This document shows positions 12,661-20,652 of a stretch of 64,000 nt of DNA, one piece after another; position 1 is the first letter of the stretch; the number at the start of each line of letters is the position of its first letter. Source of the stretch: Stappia indica (GTDB taxonomy: Bacteria; Pseudomonadota; Alphaproteobacteria; Rhizobiales; Stappiaceae); assembly GCF_001696535.1 (NCBI RefSeq), contig NZ_MBQE01000006.1, forward strand, positions 1 to 64,000, given 5' to 3'. The notes under the pieces were generated by a model. It made no database searches. It was not told the origin of the DNA and worked only from the letters and a program-made list of their open reading frames with translations. A program made the translations under genes and the position numbers.

Positions 12661-13425
12661 ATGAGCGCCGCAGAAACCGTCGCCGGCGGATCCGGCACCA
12701 CGATCGACGACGCCGAGGTCGCCCGTTTCTCGGCCATGGCCGCCGAATGGTGGAACCCGGCCGGCAAGTTCCGCCCGCTGCACAAGTTCAATCCGGTGCG
12801 CCTCGCCTACATCAAACGGCAGGTCAGCGCCCATTTCGGCCGCGACGAAAAGGCGCCGGATGCCTTCTCCGGTCTGCGCCTGCTCGACATCGGCTGCGGC
12901 GGAGGCCTGCTCAGCGAACCGATGGCGCGCCTTGGGGCTTCGGTCACCGGCGCCGACGCCTCGTCGACCAATATCGAGGTGGCGAGAATCCACGCCGCCA
13001 GTTCCGGCCTTGCCATCGACTACCGCGCCACAACGGCGGAAGCCCTTGCGGCGGCCGGCGAGAAGTTCGACGTCGTCCTCAACATGGAAGTGGTCGAGCA
13101 TGTCGCCGACGTGCCGCTCTATCTCGACGCCTGCGCGCAGCTGGTGAAGCCGGGCGGGCTGATGTTCGTCGCGACGATCAACCGCACGCTGAAGGCCTAT
13201 GCGCTGGCAATCGTCGGGGCGGAGGTCGTCCTGCGCTGGTTGCCGCGCGGCACCCACACCTACGAGAAGCTGGTGCGTCCGCAGGAACTGCTGGAGCCGC
13301 TGACTGCGGCCGGCCTGCAGGAGATGGAGCGCTGCGGCGTTTCCTTCGATCCGCTGCGCGACCGCTGGCAGGAAACCTCCGACACCGACGTCAACTACAT
13401 GATGCTGTTCTCGCGGCCGGCCTGA
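12661..13425 (+). CDS. Ubiquinone biosynthesis O-methyltransferase UbiG
   Basis: It performs both O-methylations in ubiquinone synthesis using S-adenosylmethionine, at the membrane surface. The 254-residue protein opens with the family signature [18 protein letters not shown] and then [12 protein letters not shown]. The AdoMet motif [16 protein letters not shown] lies near residues 76-91, and NMEVVEHV follows near 141. The ATG has AAAGGACAG about 6 bases upstream. It is divergent from lysC with a 167-bp gap, an arrangement common in Rhizobiales. Confidence 0.95.
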   Translation: MSAAETVAGGSGTTIDDAEVARFSAMAAEWWNPAGKFRPLHKFNPVRLAYIKRQVSAHFGRDEKAPDAFSGLRLLDIGCGGGLLSEPMARLGASVTGADASSTNIEVARIHAASSGLAIDYRATTAEALAAAGEKFDVVLNMEVVEHVADVPLYLDACAQLVKPGGLMFVATINRTLKAYALAIVGAEVVLRWLPRGTHTYEKLVRPQELLEPLTAAGLQEMERCGVSFDPLRDRWQETSDTDVNYMMLFSRPA

Positions 13426-13472
13426 CGCCGCGCCGCAGACCGCACGAACGCCCCGACACAAGGACACCGCCG

Positions 13473-14168
13473 ATGGATCCCCTCGTTCTCGTTCCCGGCC
13501 TGCTCTGCACCGAAGCGCTGTTCGCGCCGCAGATCGGCGAGCTGGCCCGCGACGGGGTCCAGGTACAGGTCGCCGATCACCGGCAGGACGAGACGATCGC
13601 GGCCATCGCCACGCGGCTGCTGGCGGAGGCACCGCCCCGGTTCGCACTCGCCGGCCTGTCGATGGGCGGCTACATCGCGATGGAGGTGATGCGCCGGGCC
13701 CCCGAACGGGTGACGCGGCTGATGCTGCTGGACACCTCGGCGCGGGCCGATACCGCCGAGCAGACGGCGAACCGCCGCCGCCTGATCGGCCTTGCCGAAA
13801 GCGGCAAGTTCGACCAGGTGACGCCCTCGCTGTTTCCGCTCTTCGTTCACGAGGACCGGCAGGAGGACGCAGCGCTGCGCCAGCTCGTCATGCAGATGGC
13901 GCAAGCCACCGGTCCGGAGGCCTTCGTGCGGCAGGAAAAGGCCATTCTGGCCCGCGAGGATTCACGTCCCTCGCTGGGGAACATCGCCTGCCCGACCACC
14001 ATCGTCGTCGGAGCAGGCGACCGGCTGACGCCGCCTGAGCTCGCACGCGAGATGCAGGGCCTGATCCCCCGCTCCCGTCTGGAAAGGGTGTTCGGCGCCG
14101 GGCACCTGCCGACGGTGGAGGCTCCCGATGCCGTGACCGCCCTGATGCGGACCTGGCTGAGCGCCTGA
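13473..14168 (+). CDS. Alpha/beta hydrolase
   Basis: The 231-residue protein has the alpha/beta-hydrolase layout: an N-terminal LVLVPGLLCTE strand-loop, the nucleophile elbow GLSMGG (Ser near 66), and the late catalytic positions GAGDRLTPP (Asp) and GAGHLP (His). The substrate is unknown. It starts 47 bp after ubiG on the same strand with AGGACA upstream of the ATG, so the two may be co-transcribed. Nothing else ties it to ubiquinone. Confidence 0.85.
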   Translation: MDPLVLVPGLLCTEALFAPQIGELARDGVQVQVADHRQDETIAAIATRLLAEAPPRFALAGLSMGGYIAMEVMRRAPERVTRLMLLDTSARADTAEQTANRRRLIGLAESGKFDQVTPSLFPLFVHEDRQEDAALRQLVMQMAQATGPEAFVRQEKAILAREDSRPSLGNIACPTTIVVGAGDRLTPPELAREMQGLIPRSRLERVFGAGHLPTVEAPDAVTALMRTWLSA

Positions 14169-14184
14169 CCGGCCGGACCGGGTC

Positions 14185-14661
14185 CTATTTGCCCGCGGCG
14201 GCAGCTTCCAGCCCGGCAATGTCCATCTTGACCATGGACATCATCGCTTCCGAGACCCGCCTCACGACCGCCTGGTCGGAATCGCTCATCAGTTCGGTCA
14301 GCCGGCGCGGCGTGATCTGCCAGTAAAGGCCCCAGCGGTCGCGCAGCCAGCCGCATTGCTGGATTTCGCCGCCCTGCGAGAGCCCCTCCCACAGGCGGTC
14401 GATCTCGGCCTGATCCTCGCACTCCACCATCACCGAGAACGTGTGATTGAAGCTCCAGGGCGCCTCCGTCTCGATGGCGCGGTAGCGCTGGTCGCCGAGC
14501 CGGAAGGCGGCGATCTTCACGCTGCCGGGCGGGCCCGACGGCGATTCCGCCTGCAGCGCCGATGTCCATTCGACGGCCGAGCCGGGAATGAGCCGGGTGT
14601 AGGTTTCGAGTGCCCCGGCCATATCCTCCCGGAACCACAGATGCTGGATGATGGTTGCCAT
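14185..14661 (-). CDS. VOC-fold protein, PhnB-like
   Basis: The 158-residue protein matches the PhnB/3-demethylubiquinone methyltransferase-like branch of the VOC superfamily. Its hallmarks are QHLWFREDMAGALETYT at the N-terminus, FNHTFSVMVECEDQAEIDRLW in the middle and CGWLRDRWGLYWQITP near 105-120. VOC proteins bind a metal and act on small molecules, but this subfamily has no settled reaction. It is the last gene of a minus-strand set (VOC, DUF1428, PhnB-like) that diverges from a MarR regulator, which suggests a detoxification or stress role. Confidence 0.85.
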   Translation of the reverse strand: MATIIQHLWFREDMAGALETYTRLIPGSAVEWTSALQAESPSGPPGSVKIAAFRLGDQRYRAIETEAPWSFNHTFSVMVECEDQAEIDRLWEGLSQGGEIQQCGWLRDRWGLYWQITPRRLTELMSDSDQAVVRRVSEAMMSMVKMDIAGLEAAAAGK

Positions 14662-14691
14662 GATCTCCTCCCGATCCTGGATTTGCGATGC

Positions 14692-14728
14692 CCTCTCGCC
14701 CGCACGGCTTCCGCCTGCGGGCGAGAGG
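14692..14728. repeat. Perfect 13-bp-stem hairpin between DUF1428 and PhnB-like genes
   Basis: CCTCTCGCCCGCA pairs perfectly with TGCGGGCGAGAGG around an 11-base loop, inside the 82-bp gap between two co-oriented genes. There is no T-run on either side, so it is probably a stability or attenuation element rather than a full terminator. Confidence 0.6.
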
Positions 14729-14743
14729 CGCTCGTCTTGCCTG

Positions 14744-15106
14744 TCAGGCGTCGAGAATCGGTGCGAAGCCGCCGAAGATCATCCGCTTGCCGTCGAAGGG
14801 CATGGTCTCGCCTATCTCCTTCATCCGCGGGTCGCTCATCATCTTCTGGACCGCGGCGTCGCGGATCTCCTTTGACGGATATTCGATCCAGCTGAACACG
14901 ACGATTTCGTCTTCCGTCGCCTTCACGGCACCCCGGAAATCCGTGACCTTGCCATCCGGCACGTCGTCGCCCCAGCATTCCACGACGCGGGTAGCACCGA
15001 ATTCGCGGAACAGCGGGGCGACCTTCGCCGCCAGCTTCAGGTAGCTGTCCTTGTTGGCCGCCGGTACCGCGACCACGAAACCATCGACATACCCCATTGC
15101 ACTCAT
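14744..15106 (-). CDS. DUF1428 family protein
   Basis: The 120-residue protein matches DUF1428, a dimeric ferredoxin-like (alpha+beta barrel) family. Typical pieces are GYVDGFVVAVP at the N-terminus, RVVECWGDDVPDGKVTDF, the VFSWIEYPSK strand and the DGKRMIFGGFAPIL end. No function is established for the family. It lies in the middle of the VOC/DUF1428/PhnB-like set downstream of a MarR-type operator. Confidence 0.88.
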   Translation of the reverse strand: MSAMGYVDGFVVAVPAANKDSYLKLAAKVAPLFREFGATRVVECWGDDVPDGKVTDFRGAVKATEDEIVVFSWIEYPSKEIRDAAVQKMMSDPRMKEIGETMPFDGKRMIFGGFAPILDA

Positions 15107-15167
15107 GTCCGTGTCTCCCGATCTCTTGCTTGTGGGGGGAAGTCAGTCAGGGCGAACCGTCCGCCGG

Positions 15168-15578
15168 CTACATCTGCGCCAGTGCGGCCTGATCCATCCA
15201 GTAAAGCTCGAAAATATGGCCGTCGGGGTCCTCGCAGCTGCGGCCGTACATGAAGCCGTGATCCTGCACCGGCCCCGGATCTGCCCGGCCTCCGGCCGCG
15301 ACCCCGGCCGCAACCAGCGCATCGACCTCGTCGCGGCTGCCGACGGACAGGGCGAACAGGCCCTGGACCTGGCTGCGGGCGTCGACGATCGCCTTGCCGG
15401 TGAAATCCGAGAACCGCTCATGCGTCAGCAGCATCACCACGATGCTGTCCGAATGGACCATCGCGGCCGACCGCTCGTCGGAAAACCGCATGTCCTGCGT
15501 CGCGCCCAGCGCCTTCTGGAAGGCGATGGCGGCATTGAGATCCGATACCGGTAGATTGAGAAACAACATCTTGGTCAC
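15168..15578 (-). CDS. VOC family protein, glyoxalase-like
   Basis: The 136-residue single-domain VOC protein begins MLFLNLPVSDLNAAIAFQ and ends with the family motif EDPDGHIFELYWMD near 115-130, where the Glu is a usual metal ligand. It resembles lactoylglutathione lyase-like and bleomycin-resistance-like proteins. Its substrate cannot be read from sequence. It is the first gene of the minus-strand set and faces the MarR gene across a 134-bp intergenic region that holds the operator. Confidence 0.85.
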   Translation of the reverse strand: MTKMLFLNLPVSDLNAAIAFQKALGATQDMRFSDERSAAMVHSDSIVVMLLTHERFSDFTGKAIVDARSQVQGLFALSVGSRDEVDALVAAGVAAGGRADPGPVQDHGFMYGRSCEDPDGHIFELYWMDQAALAQM

Positions 15579-15678
15579 GCAAAACTCCTTGGTCTGCCCC
15601 CACCCCGCCGCTCGCCCTGTCCCAGCTCGCCATTCTTGCGAAGCTTGTGAACAAGCCCGATCGAACGGCAGGTTCCCG

Positions 15679-15708
15679 TTGACAAAAAGGTTGATATCAA
15701 CATATTTA
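15679..15708 (+). promoter_or_regulatory. marR promoter with embedded palindromic operator
   Basis: TTGACA at 15679-15684 and TATTTA at 15703-15708 are separated by 18 bp. The 12-bp perfect palindrome GTTGATATCAAC at 15690-15701 lies wholly in the spacer, where a bound repressor would block polymerase. The start codon of the MarR gene is at 15713, so the transcript would be leaderless or nearly so. Confidence 0.65.
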
Positions 15709-15712
15709 GATC

Positions 15713-16162
15713 ATGTCAAACAGGCTCCCTTTCGAAACGACGCTGGAGGTGCGCGACACCTGTCTGTGCCTGCACGCGCAGCGAGCAGCACGCGCCTTGG
15801 CGCGCCGCTTCGACGAGGCTTTGAAGCCCTTCGGCCTCACCAACGGACAGTTTTCGCTGCTGATGTCGCTGAACCGGCCCGATCCGCCGCCGCTCGGCCC
15901 GGTGGCGCGCCTTCTGGCCATGGACCGCACGACGTTGACCGCCGCGCTGAAGCCGCTGGAGCGCAACGGCCTGGTCGCCTCCCGTCCCGATCCGAAGGAC
16001 CGGCGTAGCCGGCTGCTGATCCTCACCGAGAAGGGGCACGAGACCTTGATCGCCGCGGTCCCGGTCTGGCGTTCGGTCCATGCGGAGATCGACGCGGCAC
16101 TGCCCGGCGACGGGCCGGATCAGGCGCGCAGGCTGCTGGGCGTCCTGGGAAACATCGGATAG
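15713..16162 (+). CDS. MarR family transcriptional regulator
   Basis: The 149-residue winged-helix regulator has the MarR core: an N-terminal dimerisation helix (DTCLCLHAQRAARALARRFD), recognition helix region (LLAMDRTTLTAALKPLERNGLV) and wing (PDPKDRRSRLLILTEKG, with the conserved DxRxxR). Two Cys at 18 and 20 in the first helix could be redox sensors, which is inference. It is divergent from the VOC/DUF1428 set and likely represses that set and itself through the palindrome in the shared region. The ATG has no ribosome-binding site, consistent with leaderless translation. Confidence 0.92.
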   Translation: MSNRLPFETTLEVRDTCLCLHAQRAARALARRFDEALKPFGLTNGQFSLLMSLNRPDPPPLGPVARLLAMDRTTLTAALKPLERNGLVASRPDPKDRRSRLLILTEKGHETLIAAVPVWRSVHAEIDAALPGDGPDQARRLLGVLGNIG

Positions 16163-16184
16163 GGGGAGAAAGGGCGGAAGAGCG

Positions 16185-16685
16185 TCAGTTCCGGTCTTCG
16201 GGCAGAACCGGCAGCGGCATCACGGCGATGCCTTCTTCCAGCAATTCGCCGACATCCTCGCGCGAGGCGGCGCCATAGATGCCGCGTGCCTCCGCCTCGC
16301 CGTAGTGGATCTTGCGCGCCTCTTCCGGAAAGGCCGTGCCGACATCCTCGGCATTGGCGGTCAGCTCCGCCCGCAGCGCCCGCAGCTTCTCCATCAGCGC
16401 CACCTGCTCCGGTGTGCGCGGTGCGGCAATCGCCGGCACCTGTGCCGGCTCCGCGGTCTCTCCCGCTCGAGCCTGGCGGACCGATGCCGCCGCCTTTTCG
16501 GCCCGCGCCTCCTTGCTGCGCGCGGTGGAGACCGCAGGCGCCATCAACGCCTTGTCGACCTCGCCGGAGCCGCAGGCCGGGCAGGCAAGAAGCCCGCTCG
16601 CCTTCTGCGTCTCGAAGTCCTCGAGCCCGCGAAACCAGCCTTCGAACCCGTGGCCGGCCTTGCAGCGCAGCGCGTAGCGGATCAC
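16185..16685 (-). CDS. DUF1178 family protein
   Basis: The 166-residue protein starts MIRYALRCKAGHGFEGWF and has a Cys-rich knuckle (C8, then CPACGS near 35-40) typical of DUF1178, probably one small zinc site. A helical C-terminal part follows (RALRAELTANAEDVGTAFPE, EARGIYG). The function is unknown. Its start overlaps the stop of the upstream nitrilase gene by four bases, so the two are translationally coupled. It is the last gene of the comF-grxC-nitrilase run. Confidence 0.88.
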   Translation of the reverse strand: MIRYALRCKAGHGFEGWFRGLEDFETQKASGLLACPACGSGEVDKALMAPAVSTARSKEARAEKAAASVRQARAGETAEPAQVPAIAAPRTPEQVALMEKLRALRAELTANAEDVGTAFPEEARKIHYGEAEARGIYGAASREDVGELLEEGIAVMPLPVLPEDRN

Positions 16686-17548
16686 TCGGCGGCCTCCGTG
16701 TCACGCAGCCCGGCAAGCGAGAACTCGCGCTGGTTGGCGATGGCGGGGATCCGCCGGCGAGCCTCGTCGGCCTTCGCGAGATCGAGTTCCGCCAGCGCAT
16801 AGCCGGGCGCGTCGTTGTCGATCTCGGCGATCACCTCGCCCCAGGGCGCGACGATGAGGCTGTGGCCATAGGTCTCGCGCCCGTCCTCGTGGCGGCCTCC
16901 TTGCGCGGCCGAGACGACGAAGGCGCCGTTCTCGATGGCCCGCGCCCGCTGCAGCACGTGCCAATGCGCTTCGCCCGTCTGCCGGGTGAAGGCGGCCGGC
17001 GCGGTAAGCACGCGCGCGCCCGCGCCCGCCTGGGCCCGGAACAGCGCCGGAAACCGGATGTCGTAGCAGATACCGAGCCCGATCAGCGTGCCGGCGGCCT
17101 GCACCACCCGTGCCTCATCCCCCGGCTGGTATGTCGCCGATTCGCGCCAGCTCTCGCCATTCGCCAGATCGACGTCGAACATGTGGATCTTGTCGTAGCG
17201 GGCAAGCAGCGCCCCGTCGGTGCCGAACAGGAAGCCGCGATTGGCGGCCTTGTCCGCGCCCGTGCGGATCGCCAGCGAGCCGACATGCAGCACGATCTGC
17301 AGTTCGGCGGCCAGCGCCGCGAAGACCGCCACCGAAGGATCTTCCCTCTCGGTACGGATCTTGACGAACAGATCCTCCCGGCTGCGCTCCAGCAGGTTGG
17401 TCATTTCCGGCGTCTGGACATAGGTGGCGCCGTCCGCCGCCGCCTGCCGGATCAGCTGCGTTGCCGCGTCGATATTGGCCGCAACGTCCCGGCCGCTGCG
17501 CATCTGGATCACAGCCGCGACGAGTGTGCCGTCCGTTGCCTTGCTCAT
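16682..17548 (-). CDS. Carbon-nitrogen hydrolase, Nit-type omega-amidase
   Basis: The 288-residue nitrilase-superfamily protein has the catalytic triad in usual positions: Glu48 (QTPEMTN), Lys120 (RYDKIHMFDV) and Cys161 (GLGICYDIRFP). The sequence around these residues resembles Nit1/Nit2, which hydrolyse deaminated glutathione or omega-amides. That assignment is by family resemblance. It lies 48 bp after glutaredoxin, a context that fits glutathione repair, and overlaps the DUF1178 gene. Confidence 0.88.
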   Translation of the reverse strand: MSKATDGTLVAAVIQMRSGRDVAANIDAATQLIRQAAADGATYVQTPEMTNLLERSREDLFVKIRTEREDPSVAVFAALAAELQIVLHVGSLAIRTGADKAANRGFLFGTDGALLARYDKIHMFDVDLANGESWRESATYQPGDEARVVQAAGTLIGLGICYDIRFPALFRAQAGAGARVLTAPAAFTRQTGEAHWHVLQRARAIENGAFVVSAAQGGRHEDGRETYGHSLIVAPWGEVIAEIDNDAPGYALAELDLAKADEARRRIPAIANQREFSLAGLRDTEAAE

Positions 17549-17596
17549 GACGTCCGCCTGTCTTTCCGTAGTCCGCTTGCCGGGCGCCCGTCCGAC

Positions 17597-17863
17597 TCAG
17601 TTCGCAGCGAGCAGCGCGTCGAGCCGGCCTTCGCGCTCCAGCGCCATCAGGTCGTCGCAGCCGCCCACATGGGTGTCGCCGATGAAGATCTGCGGAAAGG
17701 TCGTGCCGCCGCGCCCGGTGCTGGCCCGCTGGATCATCTCCTTGCGCAGCTCCGGGCTGTAGGTCGCGTCGAACTCGCGAAACGCCACCTCCTTCTTCTG
17801 CAGGAGCTGCTTGGCCATGGCGCAATAACCGCACAGCTGCCGCGTATAGATCTCCACTGCCAT
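17597..17863 (-). CDS. Glutaredoxin 3
   Basis: The 88-residue protein is a complete class I glutaredoxin with the dithiol active site CGYC at residues 11-14, the TFPQIFIG cis-Pro loop and the glutathione-binding GGCDDLMAL motif. It reduces protein disulfides with glutathione in the cytoplasm. The frame is open further upstream, but family length and the MAVEIYTR start support 17863. It sits between comF and the nitrilase in a likely operon. Confidence 0.94.
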   Translation of the reverse strand: MAVEIYTRQLCGYCAMAKQLLQKKEVAFREFDATYSPELRKEMIQRASTGRGGTTFPQIFIGDTHVGGCDDLMALEREGRLDALLAAN

Positions 17864-17969
17864 GATATCCGTCCTGCCGTCCCGAAAGCCCGCACGCCGT
17901 CCCTGTCGCGAAGCCGGCGCGATTTCTCTTCCCTGCATATATTGACCATTTCGCCTTCGCCGCAAGTCG

Positions 17970-18797
17970 TCAGCCGAGCGGGGTATCCGCCCCCGCATGC
18001 GCGAAGACCATCACATCCACCGCCGTCGCACCCTCGCGCAGCAGGGCGCGGGTCGCCGCGCCGACCGTCGCCCCCGTCGTGTAGACGTCGTCGACCAGCA
18101 CCACCCGCCGTCCGGAGATCGCCATCAGCCCCTGCGGCGTCAGCGTGAAGGCGCCGCTGACATTGCGCGCCCGCGCCGCCGCGTCCAGACCGACCTGCTG
18201 GCGTGTGCGCTTGCGCCGGATCAGTGCCTGCGGCGCGACCTCCAGCCCCGCGGCCCGGCCCATTTCGCGCGCCAGCAGGCCGGACTGGTTGTAGCGCCGG
18301 CCCCACAGCCGCAGGCGATGCAGCGGCACCGGCACGATGACAGGCGGCCCCGCCTCGTCTTCGCGCGGGACAAACAGCTCGCTGCCGGCCCGCGCCATCC
18401 ACTGCCCCATCGCCCCGGCCATCGACGGCCGGTCGTAATATTTCAGTCGCGACACCAGCACCCGCGCCGGTCCTTCATAGGCGGCAACGGCGCGCAACCT
18501 GTCGAAGGCCGGCGGGCGGGCGATCGCCTGCGGCGACAGGGCACCGGGCCCCAGATCGTAGGCAAAGGGCAGGCCGAGACGCTCGCACCAGGGCGGCGCC
18601 AGGAACGGCATCCCGTCCCAGCACGCGGGGCAGAGCGTCGCCTCCTGTCCGACGATGGCATCGCAGGCAAGGCAGGTCGGCGGCAGCAGAAGGTCGAGCG
18701 CGCGCCGCCCGGCAGCCGCGAAGACGCGCGCCACAGCCTTGCCGCCGACCCGCCTGCCGATCCGGTTGCCGTCTGCTATCGCTTCGCTGCCCGCCAT
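17970..18797 (-). CDS. ComF family phosphoribosyltransferase-like protein
   Basis: The 275-residue protein has the ComF pattern: an N-terminal zinc-finger-like four-Cys region (LLPPTCLACDAI, then TLCPACW near 40-62), the middle motif VSRLKYYDRP, VPVPLHRLRLWGRRYNQS, and the PRTase PRPP loop VVLVDDVYTTGATVGAA near 235-251. In competent bacteria ComF acts in DNA uptake; in most proteobacteria its role is unclear. It is the first gene of the minus-strand run with grxC, and is divergent from the methyltransferase. Confidence 0.9.
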   Translation of the reverse strand: MAGSEAIADGNRIGRRVGGKAVARVFAAAGRRALDLLLPPTCLACDAIVGQEATLCPACWDGMPFLAPPWCERLGLPFAYDLGPGALSPQAIARPPAFDRLRAVAAYEGPARVLVSRLKYYDRPSMAGAMGQWMARAGSELFVPREDEAGPPVIVPVPLHRLRLWGRRYNQSGLLAREMGRAAGLEVAPQALIRRKRTRQQVGLDAAARARNVSGAFTLTPQGLMAISGRRVVLVDDVYTTGATVGAATRALLREGATAVDVMVFAHAGADTPLG

Positions 18798-18994
18798 TCT
18801 CCCGCCTGCCTTGCCGCCCGAGCTTTTCTGGCACAAGTGAACGCGCAAGTGGCGCGCAATGCAATCGAAACGCGAAACGCCCCTTGGGTGCACCTGCGCG
18901 GGCACCCCGCCCCTTGATCCCGCGCCCCTCCCGGCGCTACCTGTGACGCGCCCTCATCGAGCGGCCGCGCACCCCGCACAGGACTGGAACAGAC

Positions 18995-19921
18995 GTGTCA
19001 CACAGCCAGCGACCCGAGATCTTCGACCGGCGCCTGTTCGCCCGGCGACGCACCCGCGCGCTGGAGCGTCTTGCCGCCACTTCGGGCGATGCGGATTTCC
19101 TGCTGGCCAATGCCGCGGCCGATCTCGGCGAGCGGCTGGCCGCGGTCAGCCGCGACTTTCCGCTGGCCGTCGATCTCGGCGGCCATCGCGGGCATGTCTC
19201 AGTGGCCCTTGCCGCTTCGGGCCGTGTCGGCACCGTGCTGCGCGCCGATCTCCTGGTCGAGGACCGCTCCGTGCCGGGCGCTACGCTCGTCGCCGACGAT
19301 GCCTTCCCGCCCTTTGCCGACGCCTCGCTCGATCTCGTCGCCTCGGCCCTGTCGCTGCATCTCGTCAACGACCTGCCCGGCGCACTGATCCAGATCCGCC
19401 GGTCCCTGCGCCCGGACGGGCTGTTCCTCGCCAACCTGCTCGGCGGCGACACCCTGTTCGAGCTGAAGGACGCCTTCATGCTGGCGGAGCTGGAGACGCT
19501 GGGCGGGGCAACGCCCCATGTCGTTCCCTTCGCCGATACCAGGGCACTCGGCGCGCTGCTGCAGCGGGCGGGCTTCGCCCTGCCGGTGGCCGATGTCGAC
19601 CGCCTGACGGTGCGCTACGGCGACATGTTCGCCCTCATGCGCGATCTTCGGGCGATGGGCGCGGCCAACATCCTGGCAGACCGCAGCCGCGCGCCGCTGT
19701 CGCGTGCAACGCTTGCGCGGGCCGCGGAAATCTATGCCGAGCGCCACGCCGACCCGGACGGCCGGATCCGCGCCACGTTCGATCTCGTCTCGCTGTCGGG
19801 ATGGGCACCGCACGAAAGCCAGCAGAAGCCGCTGAAGCCGGGCTCGGCCAAGGCGAGCCTTGCCGACGCCCTGTCGGTCATCGATGCGGAGCGGAAAAAC
19901 AACGACCCGCAGCCGGAGTGA
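18995..19921 (+). CDS. Class I SAM-dependent methyltransferase (BioC/NDUFAF5-like)
   Basis: The 308-residue protein begins at GTG and opens with EIFDRRLFARRRTRALERL, typical of the alphaproteobacterial relatives of NDUFAF5, a complex I assembly hydroxylase/methyltransferase-like factor. The AdoMet region is AVDLGGHRGHVSVAL near 58-72, then DASLDLVASALSLHLVNDLP near 108-127 and LRPDGLFLANLLGG. The usual GxGxG loop is GGHRG here. The exact substrate is unknown. It is divergent from comF, a conserved pairing in Rhizobiales. Confidence 0.85.
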   Translation: MSHSQRPEIFDRRLFARRRTRALERLAATSGDADFLLANAAADLGERLAAVSRDFPLAVDLGGHRGHVSVALAASGRVGTVLRADLLVEDRSVPGATLVADDAFPPFADASLDLVASALSLHLVNDLPGALIQIRRSLRPDGLFLANLLGGDTLFELKDAFMLAELETLGGATPHVVPFADTRALGALLQRAGFALPVADVDRLTVRYGDMFALMRDLRAMGAANILADRSRAPLSRATLARAAEIYAERHADPDGRIRATFDLVSLSGWAPHESQQKPLKPGSAKASLADALSVIDAERKNNDPQPE

Positions 19922-19982
19922 CGGCGCGGGTCTTCGGGCAGACTTGTTGGCCGCGCGACATCGCTGCGGCCGGCAATCGTGA

Positions 19983-20198
19983 TCAGATATTGGAGAAGGC
20001 GGAGGCGACCACACCGAAGACGTCGTCGCCCAGAACGCCCTGAATGCTCAGCAGCGCACCGATGATCGCGAAGGAGACGAGCCCCATGATGAGGCCGTAT
20101 TCGATTGCGGTGGCGCCCGCCTCGTCGCGGCGCATGGTGCCTGCGAGGTCGGCGAACTGGTCGCCGCGATCGCGCAACTTGTCGAACTGTCCGTGCAT
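19983..20198 (-). CDS. Flp family type IVb pilin
   Basis: The 71-residue protein has the class IV prepilin pattern: a charged leader ending in Gly28, a predicted cut before ATAIEYGL with Glu at +5 and Tyr at +6, and one hydrophobic helix at about 33-55. Flp pilins are exported and assembled by the Tad machinery into adhesive pili. No cpa/tad genes lie nearby, so this is an orphan copy that would need a machinery encoded elsewhere. A shorter start at Met22 (20135) is possible. Confidence 0.85.
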   Translation of the reverse strand: MHGQFDKLRDRGDQFADLAGTMRRDEAGATAIEYGLIMGLVSFAIIGALLSIQGVLGDDVFGVVASAFSNI

Positions 20199-20253
20199 CT
20201 GCCGCGTCCCGTACTGACTGCGTCAACGGTGGCGGCTGCGGATCTTCCGCTTG

Positions 20254-20652
20254 TCAGGCCAGATCGATCAGATGCGGGATCAGGGGCTCGTCCGCAGCCG
20301 GCATCGGGTAGTCCCGTAGCCTCACCGCTCGCACCCACTTGATCGCCTGACCTTCCCGGCCCGCCACCGTGCCCGACCATCGTCGGCATACGAAAAGTGG
20401 CATCAGCAGGTGAAATTCCTCATAAGCGTGACTGGCGAAAGTGAGCGGTGCGAGGCACTCTTTCTTAACCGTGATGCCGAGCTCTTCCGCCAGTTCGCGG
20501 ATGAGCGCATCCTCCGGTCGCTCGCCCGGCTCGACCTTGCCGCCGGGAAATTCCCACAAGCCGGCCATCGCCTTGCCCTCGGGTCGCTGGGCGATCAGGA
20601 CGCGGTTGTCGGCATCGAGCAGCGCGCAGGCCGCGACAAGCAGAAGTTTCAT
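20254..20652 (-). CDS. 8-oxo-dGTP diphosphatase MutT
   Basis: The 132-residue Nudix hydrolase carries the full Nudix box at residues 38-60, including REL-x-EELG at 52-59. It removes 8-oxo-dGTP from the nucleotide pool to prevent A:T to C:G transversions. Length and the MKLLLVAACALLDADNRVLIAQRP start are typical. It follows the GNAT gene with a four-base overlap, as the third gene of argJ-GNAT-mutT. Confidence 0.92.
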   Translation of the reverse strand: MKLLLVAACALLDADNRVLIAQRPEGKAMAGLWEFPGGKVEPGERPEDALIRELAEELGITVKKECLAPLTFASHAYEEFHLLMPLFVCRRWSGTVAGREGQAIKWVRAVRLRDYPMPAADEPLIPHLIDLA

